Source: Shewanella profunda (GTDB lineage Bacteria > Pseudomonadota > Gammaproteobacteria > Enterobacterales > Shewanellaceae). Taken from it: DNA of 64,000 bases. Within the stretch, counting starts at the first letter, position 1. The number at the start of each line of letters is the position of its first letter. A program made the position numbers and the translations under genes. Location: assembly GCF_023283765.1 (NCBI RefSeq), contig NZ_JAKILG010000014.1, forward strand, positions 1-64,000, written 5' to 3'. Below the pieces are notes generated by a model. It was not told the origin of the DNA, did not search any database, and saw nothing but the letters and a program-made list of their open reading frames with translations. This document shows positions 7,573 to 14,574 of this stretch, in pieces.

Positions 7573-9978
7573 ATGAGCGAATGCGCTTCAAAGGGGTGTG
7601 GCTGCACGACTGAGCCGATCATCCAACCCACGGCACCGGCCCCGCTGGCAACCGGATCGGCTCAAGCGGTGTACCGCATCGAGAACATGGATTGCCCGAC
7701 CGAAGAGGCGCTGATCCGAAGCAAACTGGCCGGTCTGGCGGGGGTGGCGGGTCTTGAATTCAACCTGATGCAACGTACCTTGGCCGTGCGACACGAATTG
7801 CCTTCGTTGTCTCCCGTCGAGCAGGCGCTGAAGGCCATCGGCATGCAAGCTGTGCGCATGGATCAGGCGTCGGCCGAGCAGACGACCAAGCTGTCCATTG
7901 CCAAGATGGATTGCCCGACCGAAGAGACGTTGATCCGCAACAAGCTCGGCACCGTGGCCGGTGTTGCTGATCTCGATTTCAACCTGATGCAGCGCACGCT
8001 GTCGGTACGCCATGCGAACCAGGTTCTGCCAGACGTGCTCGTGGCACTGCAAGCGCTTGGATTCGAGGCGCAGGTCGTGGACACGGCAGAGGTCGCATCT
8101 CCATCCGCCGCCCCTGTGACCACGCCGACCAACTGGTGGCCGCTGGGCATCTCCTTGGTCACTGCATCGGCGGCCGAGGCGGTCTACTGGCTCCACAACG
8201 GCAATCACTGGTCGGTTGTCGTTCTGGCGCTTGTCGCGGTCTTCACGGGTGGCCTCTCCACCTACAAGAAGGGGTGGATTGCGCTCAAGAACCGTAATCT
8301 CAACATGAACGCCCTCATGTCGATTGCGGTCACGGGTGCCATGTTGATCGGCCACTGGCCCGAAGCGGCAATGGTGATGGTACTGTTCGCGCTGGCCGAG
8401 GTAATCGAAGCCAAATCGCTGGATCGCGCTCGTAACGCTATCCGTGGCCTGCTCGACCTGACCCCGGAACAGGCCACGGTACAGCAGGCTGACGGCACAT
8501 GGCGCGAGGTGGGCGCCAAGCAAATCACCATCGGCGCCCGCGTCCGGGTCAAACCAGGTGAGCGCATCGCCCTTGATGGTGAGGTGCTGGAAGGCCGCTC
8601 TGCCGTCAACCAAGCCCCGATCACGGGTGAAAGCCTCCCGGTCGAAAAATCCCCCGGTGATTCGGTGTTCGCTGGCACGATCAACGAATCCGGCTCGTTC
8701 GAGTACCGCGTCACCGCCTTGGCCAACAACTCCACTTTGGCCCGGATCATTCACGCGGTAGAGGCTGCGCAAGGTAGTCGTGCGCCGACTCAGCGTTTTG
8801 TCGATCAGTTCGCCCGCTGGTACACCCCCGTTGTATTCGGCGTTGCCATCGCCGTCGCGTTGTTGCCGCCGCTGTTCATGGGTGCGGCATGGCTCGACTG
8901 GATCTACCGTGCATTGGTTCTGCTGGTGGTCGCCTGCCCGTGCGCACTGGTGATCTCTACACCGGTCAGCATCGTCAGCGGCCTGGCCGCCGCCGCCCGC
9001 CACGGCATTCTCATCAAAGGTGGCGTCTATCTGGAAGAAGGCCGCAAGCTGCGCTGGCTGGCTCTGGACAAGACCGGCACGATCACGCACGGCAAGCCCG
9101 CACAGACCGACTTTGTCACATGGGGCAATGCACTCGCCTCGGACAGCCGCAGCATCGCTGCCAGTCTGGCGGCCCGCTCGGACCATCCTGTATCCAAGGC
9201 GGTGGCACAGGCCGCGCAGACGGACGGGGTTGCCTTGCTCGACGTGGCCGAATTCAACGCGCTGCCCGGTCGGGGTGTGCAGGGCCAAATCAACGGTGAA
9301 ACCTACCATCTTGGCAACCAGCGGATGCTAGAAGAGCTGGGGCAGCGTACTCCCGAGCTGGAACAGCGCATCGCGGCGCTGGAAACCATGGGTAAAACTG
9401 TCGTGATGTTGGTCAGCGCAAAAGGGGTTCATGCCTTATTTGCCGTAGCGGACACCATCAAGGAAAGCAGCAGGAGCGCCATTGCCGAGCTTCATGCACT
9501 GGGCATCAACACCATGATGCTGACCGGCGACAACCCCCACACGACACAGGCCATTGCCGCACAAGCCGGGATCGACCGTGCGCAAGGCAATCTGCTCCCA
9601 GACGACAAACTGCGCGAAGTTGAGCTACTGGCCATAAAGGGCAAGGTCGGCATGGTCGGTGATGGCATCAACGATGCCCCGGCCTTGGCGCGTGCGGACA
9701 TCGGCTTTGCCATGGGAGCGGCTGGCACAGATACCGCCATCGAGACCGCTGACGTGGCCCTGATGGACGACAACCTGGGCAAGATTCCGACCTTCGTGCG
9801 CCTGTCGCGTGCGACGGCGCAGGTGCTGATGCAAAACATTGTGCTGGCCCTTGGCATCAAGGCAGTATTTCTGGTGCTGACCTTCACGGGTCAAGCGACC
9901 ATGTGGATGGCGGTGTTTGCTGATATGGGGGCCAGCTTGCTCGTCGTTGGCAATGGCTTGAGGCTGTTGCGCAAATGA
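7573..9978 (+). CDS. cadA: Cd/Zn/Pb-translocating P1B-type ATPase
   Basis: 801 residues. A Cys-rich N-terminus (ECASKGCGC) precedes two heavy-metal-associated repeats, each with MDCPTEE (about 37-45 and 112-118). Membrane helices follow, with TGES in the actuator domain, the ion-binding C455-P-C457 in the membrane, DKTGTIT from D499 (phosphorylated Asp), the SDHP motif and GDGINDAPAL. This is the Zn/Cd/Pb efflux subgroup. It pumps metal ions from cytosol to periplasm at the cost of ATP. AGGAG lies just upstream of ATG 7573. The two repeats are very alike, suggesting internal duplication. The gene is complete and GC-rich. Confidence 0.94.
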   Translation: MSECASKGCGCTTEPIIQPTAPAPLATGSAQAVYRIENMDCPTEEALIRSKLAGLAGVAGLEFNLMQRTLAVRHELPSLSPVEQALKAIGMQAVRMDQASAEQTTKLSIAKMDCPTEETLIRNKLGTVAGVADLDFNLMQRTLSVRHANQVLPDVLVALQALGFEAQVVDTAEVASPSAAPVTTPTNWWPLGISLVTASAAEAVYWLHNGNHWSVVVLALVAVFTGGLSTYKKGWIALKNRNLNMNALMSIAVTGAMLIGHWPEAAMVMVLFALAEVIEAKSLDRARNAIRGLLDLTPEQATVQQADGTWREVGAKQITIGARVRVKPGERIALDGEVLEGRSAVNQAPITGESLPVEKSPGDSVFAGTINESGSFEYRVTALANNSTLARIIHAVEAAQGSRAPTQRFVDQFARWYTPVVFGVAIAVALLPPLFMGAAWLDWIYRALVLLVVACPCALVISTPVSIVSGLAAAARHGILIKGGVYLEEGRKLRWLALDKTGTITHGKPAQTDFVTWGNALASDSRSIAASLAARSDHPVSKAVAQAAQTDGVALLDVAEFNALPGRGVQGQINGETYHLGNQRMLEELGQRTPELEQRIAALETMGKTVVMLVSAKGVHALFAVADTIKESSRSAIAELHALGINTMMLTGDNPHTTQAIAAQAGIDRAQGNLLPDDKLREVELLAIKGKVGMVGDGINDAPALARADIGFAMGAAGTDTAIETADVALMDDNLGKIPTFVRLSRATAQVLMQNIVLALGIKAVFLVLTFTGQATMWMAVFADMGASLLVVGNGLRLLRK

Positions 9979-9987
9979 GCTGGAAAT

Positions 9988-10238
9988 TGGCTAAATTTGC
10001 CCAACGCGGTTAAAACGTAAATTTAGCCGAATTTTATAAGGTTCAAAATGTATACAATTTGATAGAGTAATTTATCACCTATCAAAACTACTATCATAAG
10101 TCGGTTATCAAAATCTCTAAAGAGATTATGGCAAATTTTTAATTTTTAGGTTTAAGGTGTATTTGATATTGAAAACAAGTTGTTACCTCGTGCATAAATC
10201 TAACTTTACACTTTTGGCGCGTTGGGCAAATTTAGCCA
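9988..10238. mobile_element. MITE-like insertion inside the transposase remnant
   Basis: A 251-bp AT-rich block bounded by a perfect 21-bp inverted repeat (9988-10008 TGGCTAAATTTGCCCAACGC..., and 10218-10238). Imperfect matching (about 12 of 18) continues inward, giving ends of about 38 bp. It holds no gene. It lies between cadA and the surviving transposase codons, in sharp composition contrast to both. No clear target duplication is seen. It could be a non-autonomous element or a scar of an inversion; the matching ends favour an element. Confidence 0.6.
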
Positions 10239-10738
10239 TCAAGCAGGGCACGGTGACGGCCTCGCTGATGCTGCGCAAGCTCGGCAGCTATCCGCGCCAA
10301 AACGGCTTGGCCGTCGCCCTGCGCGAGCTGGGGCGCATCGAGCGCACGCTGTTCATTCTGGATTGGCTGCAAAGCGTGGAGCTGCGCCGCCGCGTCCATG
10401 CGGGGCTGAATAAGGGCGAGGCGCGCAACGCGCTGGCCAGGGCGGTCTTCTTCTACCGATTGGGTGAAATCCGCGACCGCAGTTTTGAGCAGCAGCGCTA
10501 CCGGGCCAGCGGCCTCAATCTGGTGACGGCGGCCATCGTGTTGTGGAACACGGTCTATCTGGAGCGTGCCACCAGTGCTTTGCGTGCCCACGGCATGGCG
10601 CTGGACGACACGTTGCTGCAATATCTGTCCCCGCTGGGGTGGGAGCATATCAACCTGACCGGCGATTACCTATGGCGCAGCAGTGCCAAGGTCGGTGCGG
10701 GGAAGTTCAGGCCATTGCGACCGCTGCCACCGGCTTAG
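10239..10738 (+). pseudogene. tnpA: Tn3-family (Tn21-like) transposase remnant, C-terminal part
   Basis: The frame 10157-10738 becomes typical Tn21-group transposase from about 10239: [22 protein letters not shown], then [29 protein letters not shown] and [18 protein letters not shown]. This is roughly the last 166 of about 990 residues. The DDE residues upstream are missing apart from the last region, so it cannot transpose. The first codons up to 10238 belong to the inserted AT-rich block. It ends at TAG immediately inside the right inverted repeat, as in intact Tn21 relatives. Confidence 0.88.
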
Positions 10739-10771
10739 CGTGCTTTATTTTCCGTTTTCTGAGACGACCCC
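10734..10771 (-). repeat. Tn21-type terminal inverted repeat, right
   Basis: 38 bp ending in TCTGAGACGACCCC, identical to the standard Tn21-group end on the minus strand. Confidence 0.93.
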
Positions 10772-10859
10772 GATTAAAAACGTTCGCGATCTCTTGCCGC
10801 TGAGCGCATGCCGGCTAGCGAAGTCTGCCGGTATGCGTGAAGTGGCCGGCTTGGATAGG

Positions 10860-10880
10860 TTGAAAAAGTTACGAAATCAA
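10860..10880. promoter_or_regulatory. 21-bp palindromic site, copy A
   Basis: TTGA-AAAA-GTTAC-GAAA-TCAA. First of five copies of TTGA-N4-GTWAC-N4-TCAA between 10860 and 14236. It immediately precedes a long nested inverted repeat. Probable operator of an element-specific regulator. Confidence 0.7.
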
Positions 10881-10883
10881 ATA

Positions 10884-11128
10884 CCAAAAGAAGCCAACGT
10901 TGAGGGGGTGGATGTCACTCCATGTTAAGGGAGTGACATCCACCCTGGTGTGCTCCTGATGCGGGGGATATTGGCTTCTTTTGGCATGATAAGCGCGTGA
11001 TAGCGAAGGTCGCTATTGCGTGCGAATTTGCCTTGCGGTAAAGTGACATTTCTTCCAGCGCATCTCTCGATGCTTCAATATTTCCCCTTAAGAAAAACTT
11101 TTTTGCTCCCGTCCAACAGGACGTTTTT
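10884..11128 (+). ncRNA. Candidate structured non-coding RNA ending at a terminator
   Basis: An outer stem pairs 10884-10897 with 10971-10984 (14 of 14). A nested stem pairs 10906-10921 with 10930-10945 (16 of 16, 8-nt loop). A third hairpin, ATAGCGA-AGG-TCGCTAT, is at 11000-11016. A Rho-independent terminator CGTCC-AACA-GGACG-TTTTT closes the stretch at 11110-11128. No convincing protein is encoded. Compensating structure plus terminator suggests a transcript of roughly 230-250 nt, though the long stems could also act as DNA cruciforms (origin or recombination site). No reverse transcriptase is nearby, so a retron is not supported. Confidence 0.45.
11110..11128 (+). terminator. Rho-independent terminator
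   Basis: CGTCC (11110-11114), AACA loop, GGACG (11119-11123) and five Ts. There is no coding gene upstream on this strand, which argues for a non-coding transcript. Confidence 0.6.
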
Positions 11129-11139
11129 AGGATCACTGA

Positions 11140-11319
11140 CTAGCACTCAGACTTGATGGCGGCGCTCAACAGAGACGCATCATTTGTGGCAATTGCCCTT
11201 AGCAACACCTGCTCAATACCCTTGTGGGTTCTTACCTGTTCTCGGCAGTAGGAACGAGCATTAACACTAAACTGACTTCCGAAGTGGCCGCCTAGCGCAT
11301 GCTGAAGGCCGATGTGTTG
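11140..11319 (-). pseudogene. Possible gene remnant, 3' end only
   Basis: An open frame of 60 codons without a start codon, ending in TAG, encodes a protein-like tail (GIEQVLLRAIATNDASLLSAAIKSEC). It may be the C-terminus of a lost gene. Chance cannot be excluded at this length. Confidence 0.25.
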
Positions 11320-11352
11320 CTAATCCGCCCGAGCAAACCCAATTCTATTGTT

Positions 11353-11373
11353 AATGCGCCTATATGGCGCATT
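11353..11373. promoter_or_regulatory. Palindrome upstream of the recombinase
   Basis: AATGCGCC-TATAT-GGCGCATT, a perfect 8-bp dyad 48 bp before the recombinase start. It may be an operator or the end of upstream transcription. Confidence 0.4.
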
Positions 11374-11382
11374 ACCTTTATT

Positions 11383-11403
11383 TTGATTTCGTAACTTTTT
11401 CAA
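11383..11403. promoter_or_regulatory. 21-bp palindromic site, copy B
   Basis: TTGA-TTTC-GTAAC-TTTT-TCAA, ending 18 bp before the recombinase ATG. A bound protein would block transcription or initiation of this gene. Confidence 0.7.
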
Positions 11404-11421
11404 AGGTTTTCAAGGGGTGTT

Positions 11422-12291
11422 ATGGCGTCCACGTTCCTGTTTCAGGCCAATCAATTTTTGAAGCAACACTGCGCCAGTTCATTCGCAACCAGATCGGAGC
11501 GGATTAAAACGATCCGTTTATTCGATAAGCAATTGAGGGAGCTCGGGTTTAAAAACCTGCAGTTGCATGGGCTCAAACCAAAACATATTGATGCACTGTT
11601 GCAAAAATGGCAGGCGGAAAGCTTGTCAGCTGGGACAATTAAAAACCGCATGGTGCATGTTCGGTGGCTCACAGAAAAAATAGGCAAAAAGGGCGTGATA
11701 TCCCAATCAAATTCTGATTTAGGGATCGATAAGCGGGTGTATGTCACCAATGAAAATAAGGGAAAAGCGCTTACTGAAGCCCAACTTAATGCGGTGTCCG
11801 ATCCGTATCTAAAAATGTCGCTGCAGCTTCAAGCTGCCTTTGGATTAAGGCGCGAGGAAGCGATGAAGATCATTGTCGATAAGGCGATTCAAGGGGAGCG
11901 TTTGGTGCTGGATGCGTCTTGGTGTAAAGGCGGTCGAGATCGCGCGATCCCGATTTTGACGGATGAGCAGCGCCAACTATTGGCACAGGCGCGCACATTA
12001 GCCCGTGGCCGTTCCCTCATTCCACCGCAATTGATGTATGTGCAGCAAATGAAACGCTATGAAAATACTTGTCTTAAGATTGGCCTTGATCGGGCGCATG
12101 GCTTGCGTCACCGCTACGCGCAGCAGCGTTATGCCGCATTAACCGGCTTTGAATGTCATGCCGTGTCTGGGGTGTCGGCCAGAATGCTGTCTGAGGCGCA
12201 TCGGGCGTTAGATAAAATGGCAAGGGCGGTGATTACGCAGGAGTTAGGTCATGGTCGGTTGCAGGTTACGGCTGTTTATCTGGGCGCGTAG
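11422..12291 (+). CDS. Tyrosine recombinase / integrase
   Basis: 289 residues. An N-terminal SAM-like helical domain (about 1-90) is followed by a catalytic domain holding the full tyrosine-recombinase set: R143 in FGLRREEAM, a candidate Lys near 169 (WCKGGRDR), H226-x-x-R229 in HGLRHRY, H277 in GHGR and Y286 in TAVYLG. It should cut and rejoin DNA at att sites. It resembles integrase-domain proteins of genomic islands more than XerC/D or integron integrases, since it lacks the extra domain of IntI. Ribosome site AAGGGG lies 6 bases before ATG. It sits directly under palindrome copy B and is the likely mobility gene of the surrounding element. Confidence 0.85.
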   Translation: MASTFLFQANQFLKQHCASSFATRSERIKTIRLFDKQLRELGFKNLQLHGLKPKHIDALLQKWQAESLSAGTIKNRMVHVRWLTEKIGKKGVISQSNSDLGIDKRVYVTNENKGKALTEAQLNAVSDPYLKMSLQLQAAFGLRREEAMKIIVDKAIQGERLVLDASWCKGGRDRAIPILTDEQRQLLAQARTLARGRSLIPPQLMYVQQMKRYENTCLKIGLDRAHGLRHRYAQQRYAALTGFECHAVSGVSARMLSEAHRALDKMARAVITQELGHGRLQVTAVYLGA

Positions 12292-12340
12292 TGCTGTTAC
12301 TATCAACTCAGTGCAATATCCCATTTAGGAGGCGGGCGCC

Positions 12341-12493
12341 ATGAGTACGATTCAGATTGTTGGTATGTTTATGATTGTCGCGACAGTTGGCCTGCTGGGG
12401 TACTCGGCATACTTGTTGTTATGTACAAATAGCAACTTACCTCGTCAGCCCGTTGAGTCAGGTAAGTCTCGTCAGCGTGGTAAAAAGCGCTAG
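12341..12493 (+). CDS. Small single-helix membrane protein (50 aa)
   Basis: ATG 12341 behind a strong AGGAGG, stop TAG 12491. One hydrophobic helix (IVGMFMIVATVGLLGYSAYLLL) is followed by a basic cytoplasmic tail ending SRQRGKKR. It resembles the 32-residue protein at 13378 in its start (MS-x-L/I-Q) and helix pattern, so the two may be paralogous. Function unknown; small toxic, holin-like or membrane-adaptor peptides look like this. Confidence 0.6.
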   Translation: MSTIQIVGMFMIVATVGLLGYSAYLLLCTNSNLPRQPVESGKSRQRGKKR

Positions 12494-12690
12494 TGCTTTT
12501 TTTTCTTCACGAGCATGTCGCTGGCGCTGTCATACCCCCAAAGCTCGTTGAGGTCGAGTTGATCCTTGCCTAACACATTCGCAGCCCTTTCTAGCCAATT
12601 AAGGACAAGAGGATCGTCTACGGCCAGCTTCTGTTGCACCATGGCCAATAACTCGTCTTTTAACGCTTGCTTTTCTGGGGTGAGTGCCAT
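12490..12690 (-). CDS. Hypothetical protein, 66 aa
   Basis: Small, charged, helical protein (MALTPEKQALKDELLAMVQQ ... LVKKKKH) with a good GAGG ribosome site. Unrecognised. It converges on the small membrane-protein gene with a 4-bp overlap at the 3' ends. It is divergent from the GGARPGAGRK protein, and palindrome copies C and D lie in the shared upstream region, so both genes may be controlled from there. Confidence 0.6.
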   Translation of the reverse strand: MALTPEKQALKDELLAMVQQKLAVDDPLVLNWLERAANVLGKDQLDLNELWGYDSASDMLVKKKKH

Positions 12691-12754
12691 GCTAAATCCT
12701 CTTCATTTTGTCACGATTTTATCATTATCTTCATTGCGTCACGATATTGATTTC

Positions 12755-12775
12755 TTGATTTTGTAACTATTTCAA
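12755..12775. promoter_or_regulatory. 21-bp palindromic site, copy C
   Basis: TTGA-TTTT-GTAAC-TATT-TCAA. The first six bases (TTGATT) also serve as a plausible -35 element, with TATATT (12778-12783) as -10 after 17 bp, directed toward the gene at 12814. Confidence 0.72.
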
Positions 12776-12783
12776 GCTATATT
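12755..12783 (+). promoter_or_regulatory. Promoter for the 12814 gene, overlapped by operators
   Basis: TTGATT - 17 bp - TATATT. Palindrome C covers the spacer and palindrome D starts inside the -10, so binding at either should block RNA polymerase. Confidence 0.6.
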
Positions 12784-12802
12784 GATTTTGTAACTTAATC
12801 AA
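12782..12802. promoter_or_regulatory. 21-bp palindromic site, copy D
   Basis: TTGA-TTTT-GTAAC-TTAA-TCAA, 27 bp from copy C start to start, ending 11 bp before the ATG at 12814. Confidence 0.72.
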
Positions 12803-12813
12803 GGGTAACGCTT

Positions 12814-13068
12814 ATGACTGAACAAACCAAGTCAAATAACCATGGCGGCGCACGCCCAGGTGCGGGTCGTAAAACCAAGTATGAAAAGACGGTGGTGATG
12901 CGGGTGCCTGAGAAGTACCAAGAGGTGATTAAGGCACTGATCACTCACTTAGACGAGACTGCTTATCTGAATAGTCATTATAAAAATGGGCAGGAATCTG
13001 AGCCGGTGTATCTGCGCTCGCTCGATGACAATAAGCAGAATATTACCTTTAAAACCATGCCGTTCTAA
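12814..13068 (+). CDS. Small basic DNA-binding-like protein with GGARPGAGRK motif
   Basis: 84 residues. The start has HGGARPGAGRKTKYEKTVVMRVPEKYQEVIKALI. This GARPGAGRK-x-MRVPE pattern occurs in small plasmid and phage proteins thought to bind DNA; the MRVPE...I segment could form a ribbon-helix-helix strand and helix. The C-terminal half is divergent. Two palindromes sit on its promoter, so it is the best candidate for the regulator that reads the five sites and represses itself; this is inference from position. AAGGGTAACG gives a modest ribosome site. Confidence 0.7.
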   Translation: MTEQTKSNNHGGARPGAGRKTKYEKTVVMRVPEKYQEVIKALITHLDETAYLNSHYKNGQESEPVYLRSLDDNKQNITFKTMPF

Positions 13069-13121
13069 GGCGGTGTTGCACAGTGCAGCACCGTGAAACA
13101 GGGGGTGTTAAATGCAATGGA

Positions 13122-13138
13122 TTTTTGCAATGCAAAAA
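13122..13138. repeat. GCAATGC palindrome, copy 1
   Basis: TTTTTGCA-A-TGCAAAAA, perfect 8-bp arms. One of three such palindromes between 13122 and 14880. The 13069-13377 gap otherwise shows no gene; an inverted relative GCAATTTGCATTGC lies near 13303. Confidence 0.55.
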
Positions 13139-13198
13139 ATAAGGGCCAAAAGGGTGGGCCGTATTTGCCGTTTTTTAGCATCATTTTCGAGAGATAAA

Positions 13199-13211
13199 TT
13201 TGCAATGCAAA
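13199..13211. repeat. GCAATGC palindrome, copy 2
   Basis: TTTGCA-A-TGCAAA, 77 bp after copy 1. Confidence 0.55.
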
Positions 13212-13377
13212 AAAACGTGAGCATGATTTCAGCATTAACGGTCATTTATGAGTTGCAAAATTATCCCTTTAGATAAGCATTTTTTATCTTAGCGTAAGGG
13301 CAATTTGCATTGCTCCTTCATGGGGTGGTTGTTAACATTAACAGCGCGGAAGAACATAAACTGAGCAGAGGTATATT

Positions 13378-13476
13378 ATGAGTGAGCTACAACTATGGTC
13401 TATCTTCGTCATGTTCGTGACACTCGGTTTAGTCATCGCATCCGGAGTGGTCTTATACAAAGGTTTTAAAGAATAG
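13378..13476 (+). CDS. Tiny single-helix membrane protein (32 aa)
   Basis: ATG 13378 with GAGCAGAGG upstream, stop TAG 13474. The sequence MSELQLWSIFVMFVTLGLVI... is one transmembrane helix with a short KGFKE tail. It shares layout with the 50-residue protein at 12341. Too short for function assignment; possibly a type I toxin-like or regulatory micropeptide. Confidence 0.5.
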   Translation: MSELQLWSIFVMFVTLGLVIASGVVLYKGFKE

Positions 13477-13493
13477 TTCTAACTCAATCTGTA

Positions 13494-13715
13494 TTAATTC
13501 CCCCAACGCTTAAACTTGGCGTTCATTTCGTTTTCTGACACAAAATCACCAGCATCCGCTTCGCATAGCGCGGTATGGATTTCAGCTATTTTCCACGCTT
13601 CCAGATCTAGATCATCCTGAATTGTTTGCTTGGTCAGCCAAGATGCAGTTCTATCGGTTAACTGATCAAGCTGTATTCGATTTTGCTCTATTCCATCAGA
13701 TAATCGTACTGACAT
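13494..13715 (-). CDS. ParD-like ribbon-helix-helix antitoxin, orphan
   Basis: 73 residues from ATG 13715 (MSVRLSDGIEQNRIQLDQL). The N-terminal strand MSVRLSD and the C-terminal ALCEADAGDFVSENEMNAKFKRWGN are typical of ParD/CopG-type antitoxins, where the tail wraps a ParE/RelE toxin. In such pairs the toxin follows directly, but here the next 100 bp hold only the opposing 32-residue ORF. So the toxin is missing, or this protein now acts only as a regulator. Confidence 0.65.
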   Translation of the reverse strand: MSVRLSDGIEQNRIQLDQLTDRTASWLTKQTIQDDLDLEAWKIAEIHTALCEADAGDFVSENEMNAKFKRWGN

Positions 13716-13739
13716 GATTCTTATTGCAAACCTCAACAT

Positions 13740-14215
13740 AAAAGATATAAACCGACATTACACCGATTGGGCTCCAATTGTCATGCTGTGCTTATAGCCA
13801 ATCTGAATTTGATTTTGTTTCAAAATCAAATTTGAGTAAATACGTATCAATATAGTTAGGCCATAAAACCCTATATGACGGATACCATATTGAGACGTAT
13901 TGATTATCCCGTGTAGGATGTAGGGCATGGAAGGTATATAGCTAGTATATAGCGCGTATTTACCACTGATATACCACGGCTTTTCTTCGTATTGTTCAGG
14001 TTTATAGCGGTTTTTTGTAGGGTTGAGCTTTTACGCACTGAAACCGCTAAATAACCGTAAAAAAAACATGGATAAATGCGAAATATAATACTGGGCAGGA
14101 TGTGTGAAGTAGGCCTACCTTGATAAATCAGGCTGCCCTATTCACTTGGATATATTCGCTCCATTCCGGCGCTCAATTCCTTCCCTGTGATAATTGAATC
14201 AAGCAACCTCAATTA
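13740..14215. other. Non-coding stretch dense in inverted repeats
   Basis: No gene seen. It holds a 12-bp hairpin AATTTGATTTTG/CAAAATCAAATT (13806-13832), a 14-bp inverted pair with one mismatch (13840-13853 and 13887-13900), TATATAGC repeats near 13938-13960 and a 9-bp pair TAGCGGTTT/AAACCGCTA (14005-14049). AT-rich, repeat-rich DNA of this kind could be a replication or transfer origin or a structured RNA. Confidence 0.4.
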
Positions 14216-14236
14216 TTGAAAAAGTTACAAAATCAA
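14216..14236. promoter_or_regulatory. 21-bp palindromic site, copy E
   Basis: TTGA-AAAA-GTTAC-AAAA-TCAA, ending 11 bp before the start codon at 14248. Confidence 0.7.
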
Positions 14237-14247
14237 GGTGGTGAATT

Positions 14248-14550
14248 GTGAATAACAAGGTTAAAGGTATTCCATTTGCAGAAGTTAAAGCTGCGGCGCT
14301 CGCCAATCCTGCCGTTCTTGAGGCTTACTTGCGTGAACAAGCCACTGTATCAAATCGAGTTGATGTTGAAATGTTCATAACTAAGCTAATGGCAGCATTA
14401 AGTGATCTTCCTAAGAAGGATATTGAGGTATGTGATTTGGCTAATGAGATCGGCATAGCTATTGCCTCATTAGCGGGTAGTGAGAAGCATATTGAAAGAG
14501 TGTGTCTTAGTGGGGTTAAGCATGGCTTTTCAATGATTAGAGAAGCATAA
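14248..14550 (+). CDS. Hypothetical protein, 100 aa
   Basis: GTG start behind AAGGTGG. Helical soluble protein (MNNKVKGIPFAEVKAAALANPAVLEAYLREQ...) with an Ala/Glu-rich core; not recognised. Residues 7-30 (PFAEVKAAALANPAVLEAYL) resemble short regulatory proteins in style only. It is controlled by palindrome E by position and is followed 24 bp later by a membrane protein, likely one operon. Confidence 0.6.
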   Translation: MNNKVKGIPFAEVKAAALANPAVLEAYLREQATVSNRVDVEMFITKLMAALSDLPKKDIEVCDLANEIGIAIASLAGSEKHIERVCLSGVKHGFSMIREA

Positions 14551-14574
14551 ATTGTAATCGAGAGGTTGTTTTTA

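Larger units (their letters stand above)
7002..10771. mobile_element. Tn21-ended transposon carrying cadR-cadA and a tnpA remnant
   Basis: A 3.77-kb unit bounded by 38-bp inverted repeats (7002-7039 and 10734-10771), which match the Tn21/Tn501-type end (GGGGTCGTCTCAGAAAACGG start) except one base in the left copy. It carries a metal-responsive regulator and a heavy-metal ATPase. Only the C-terminal part of a Tn3-family transposase remains and no resolvase is seen, so it is non-autonomous. Flanking pentamers (TTGGT and GATTA) differ, so no target duplication is left. Its GC content is visibly higher than the surroundings, a sign of recent transfer. Confidence 0.92.

Noticed and set aside
7588..9309. 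573-codon open frame on the minus strand opposite cadA
   Set aside because: Shadow of the GC-rich cadA gene; the encoded protein has no recognisable domain and cadA itself has every expected motif.
10884..11128. Retron (msr-msd) interpretation of the nested stems
   Set aside because: No reverse transcriptase gene lies on either side within the window.
10915..11136. 73-codon minus-strand frame across the hairpin region
   Set aside because: It overlaps the perfect stems and has no good ribosome site or protein-like pattern; the structure explains the sequence better.
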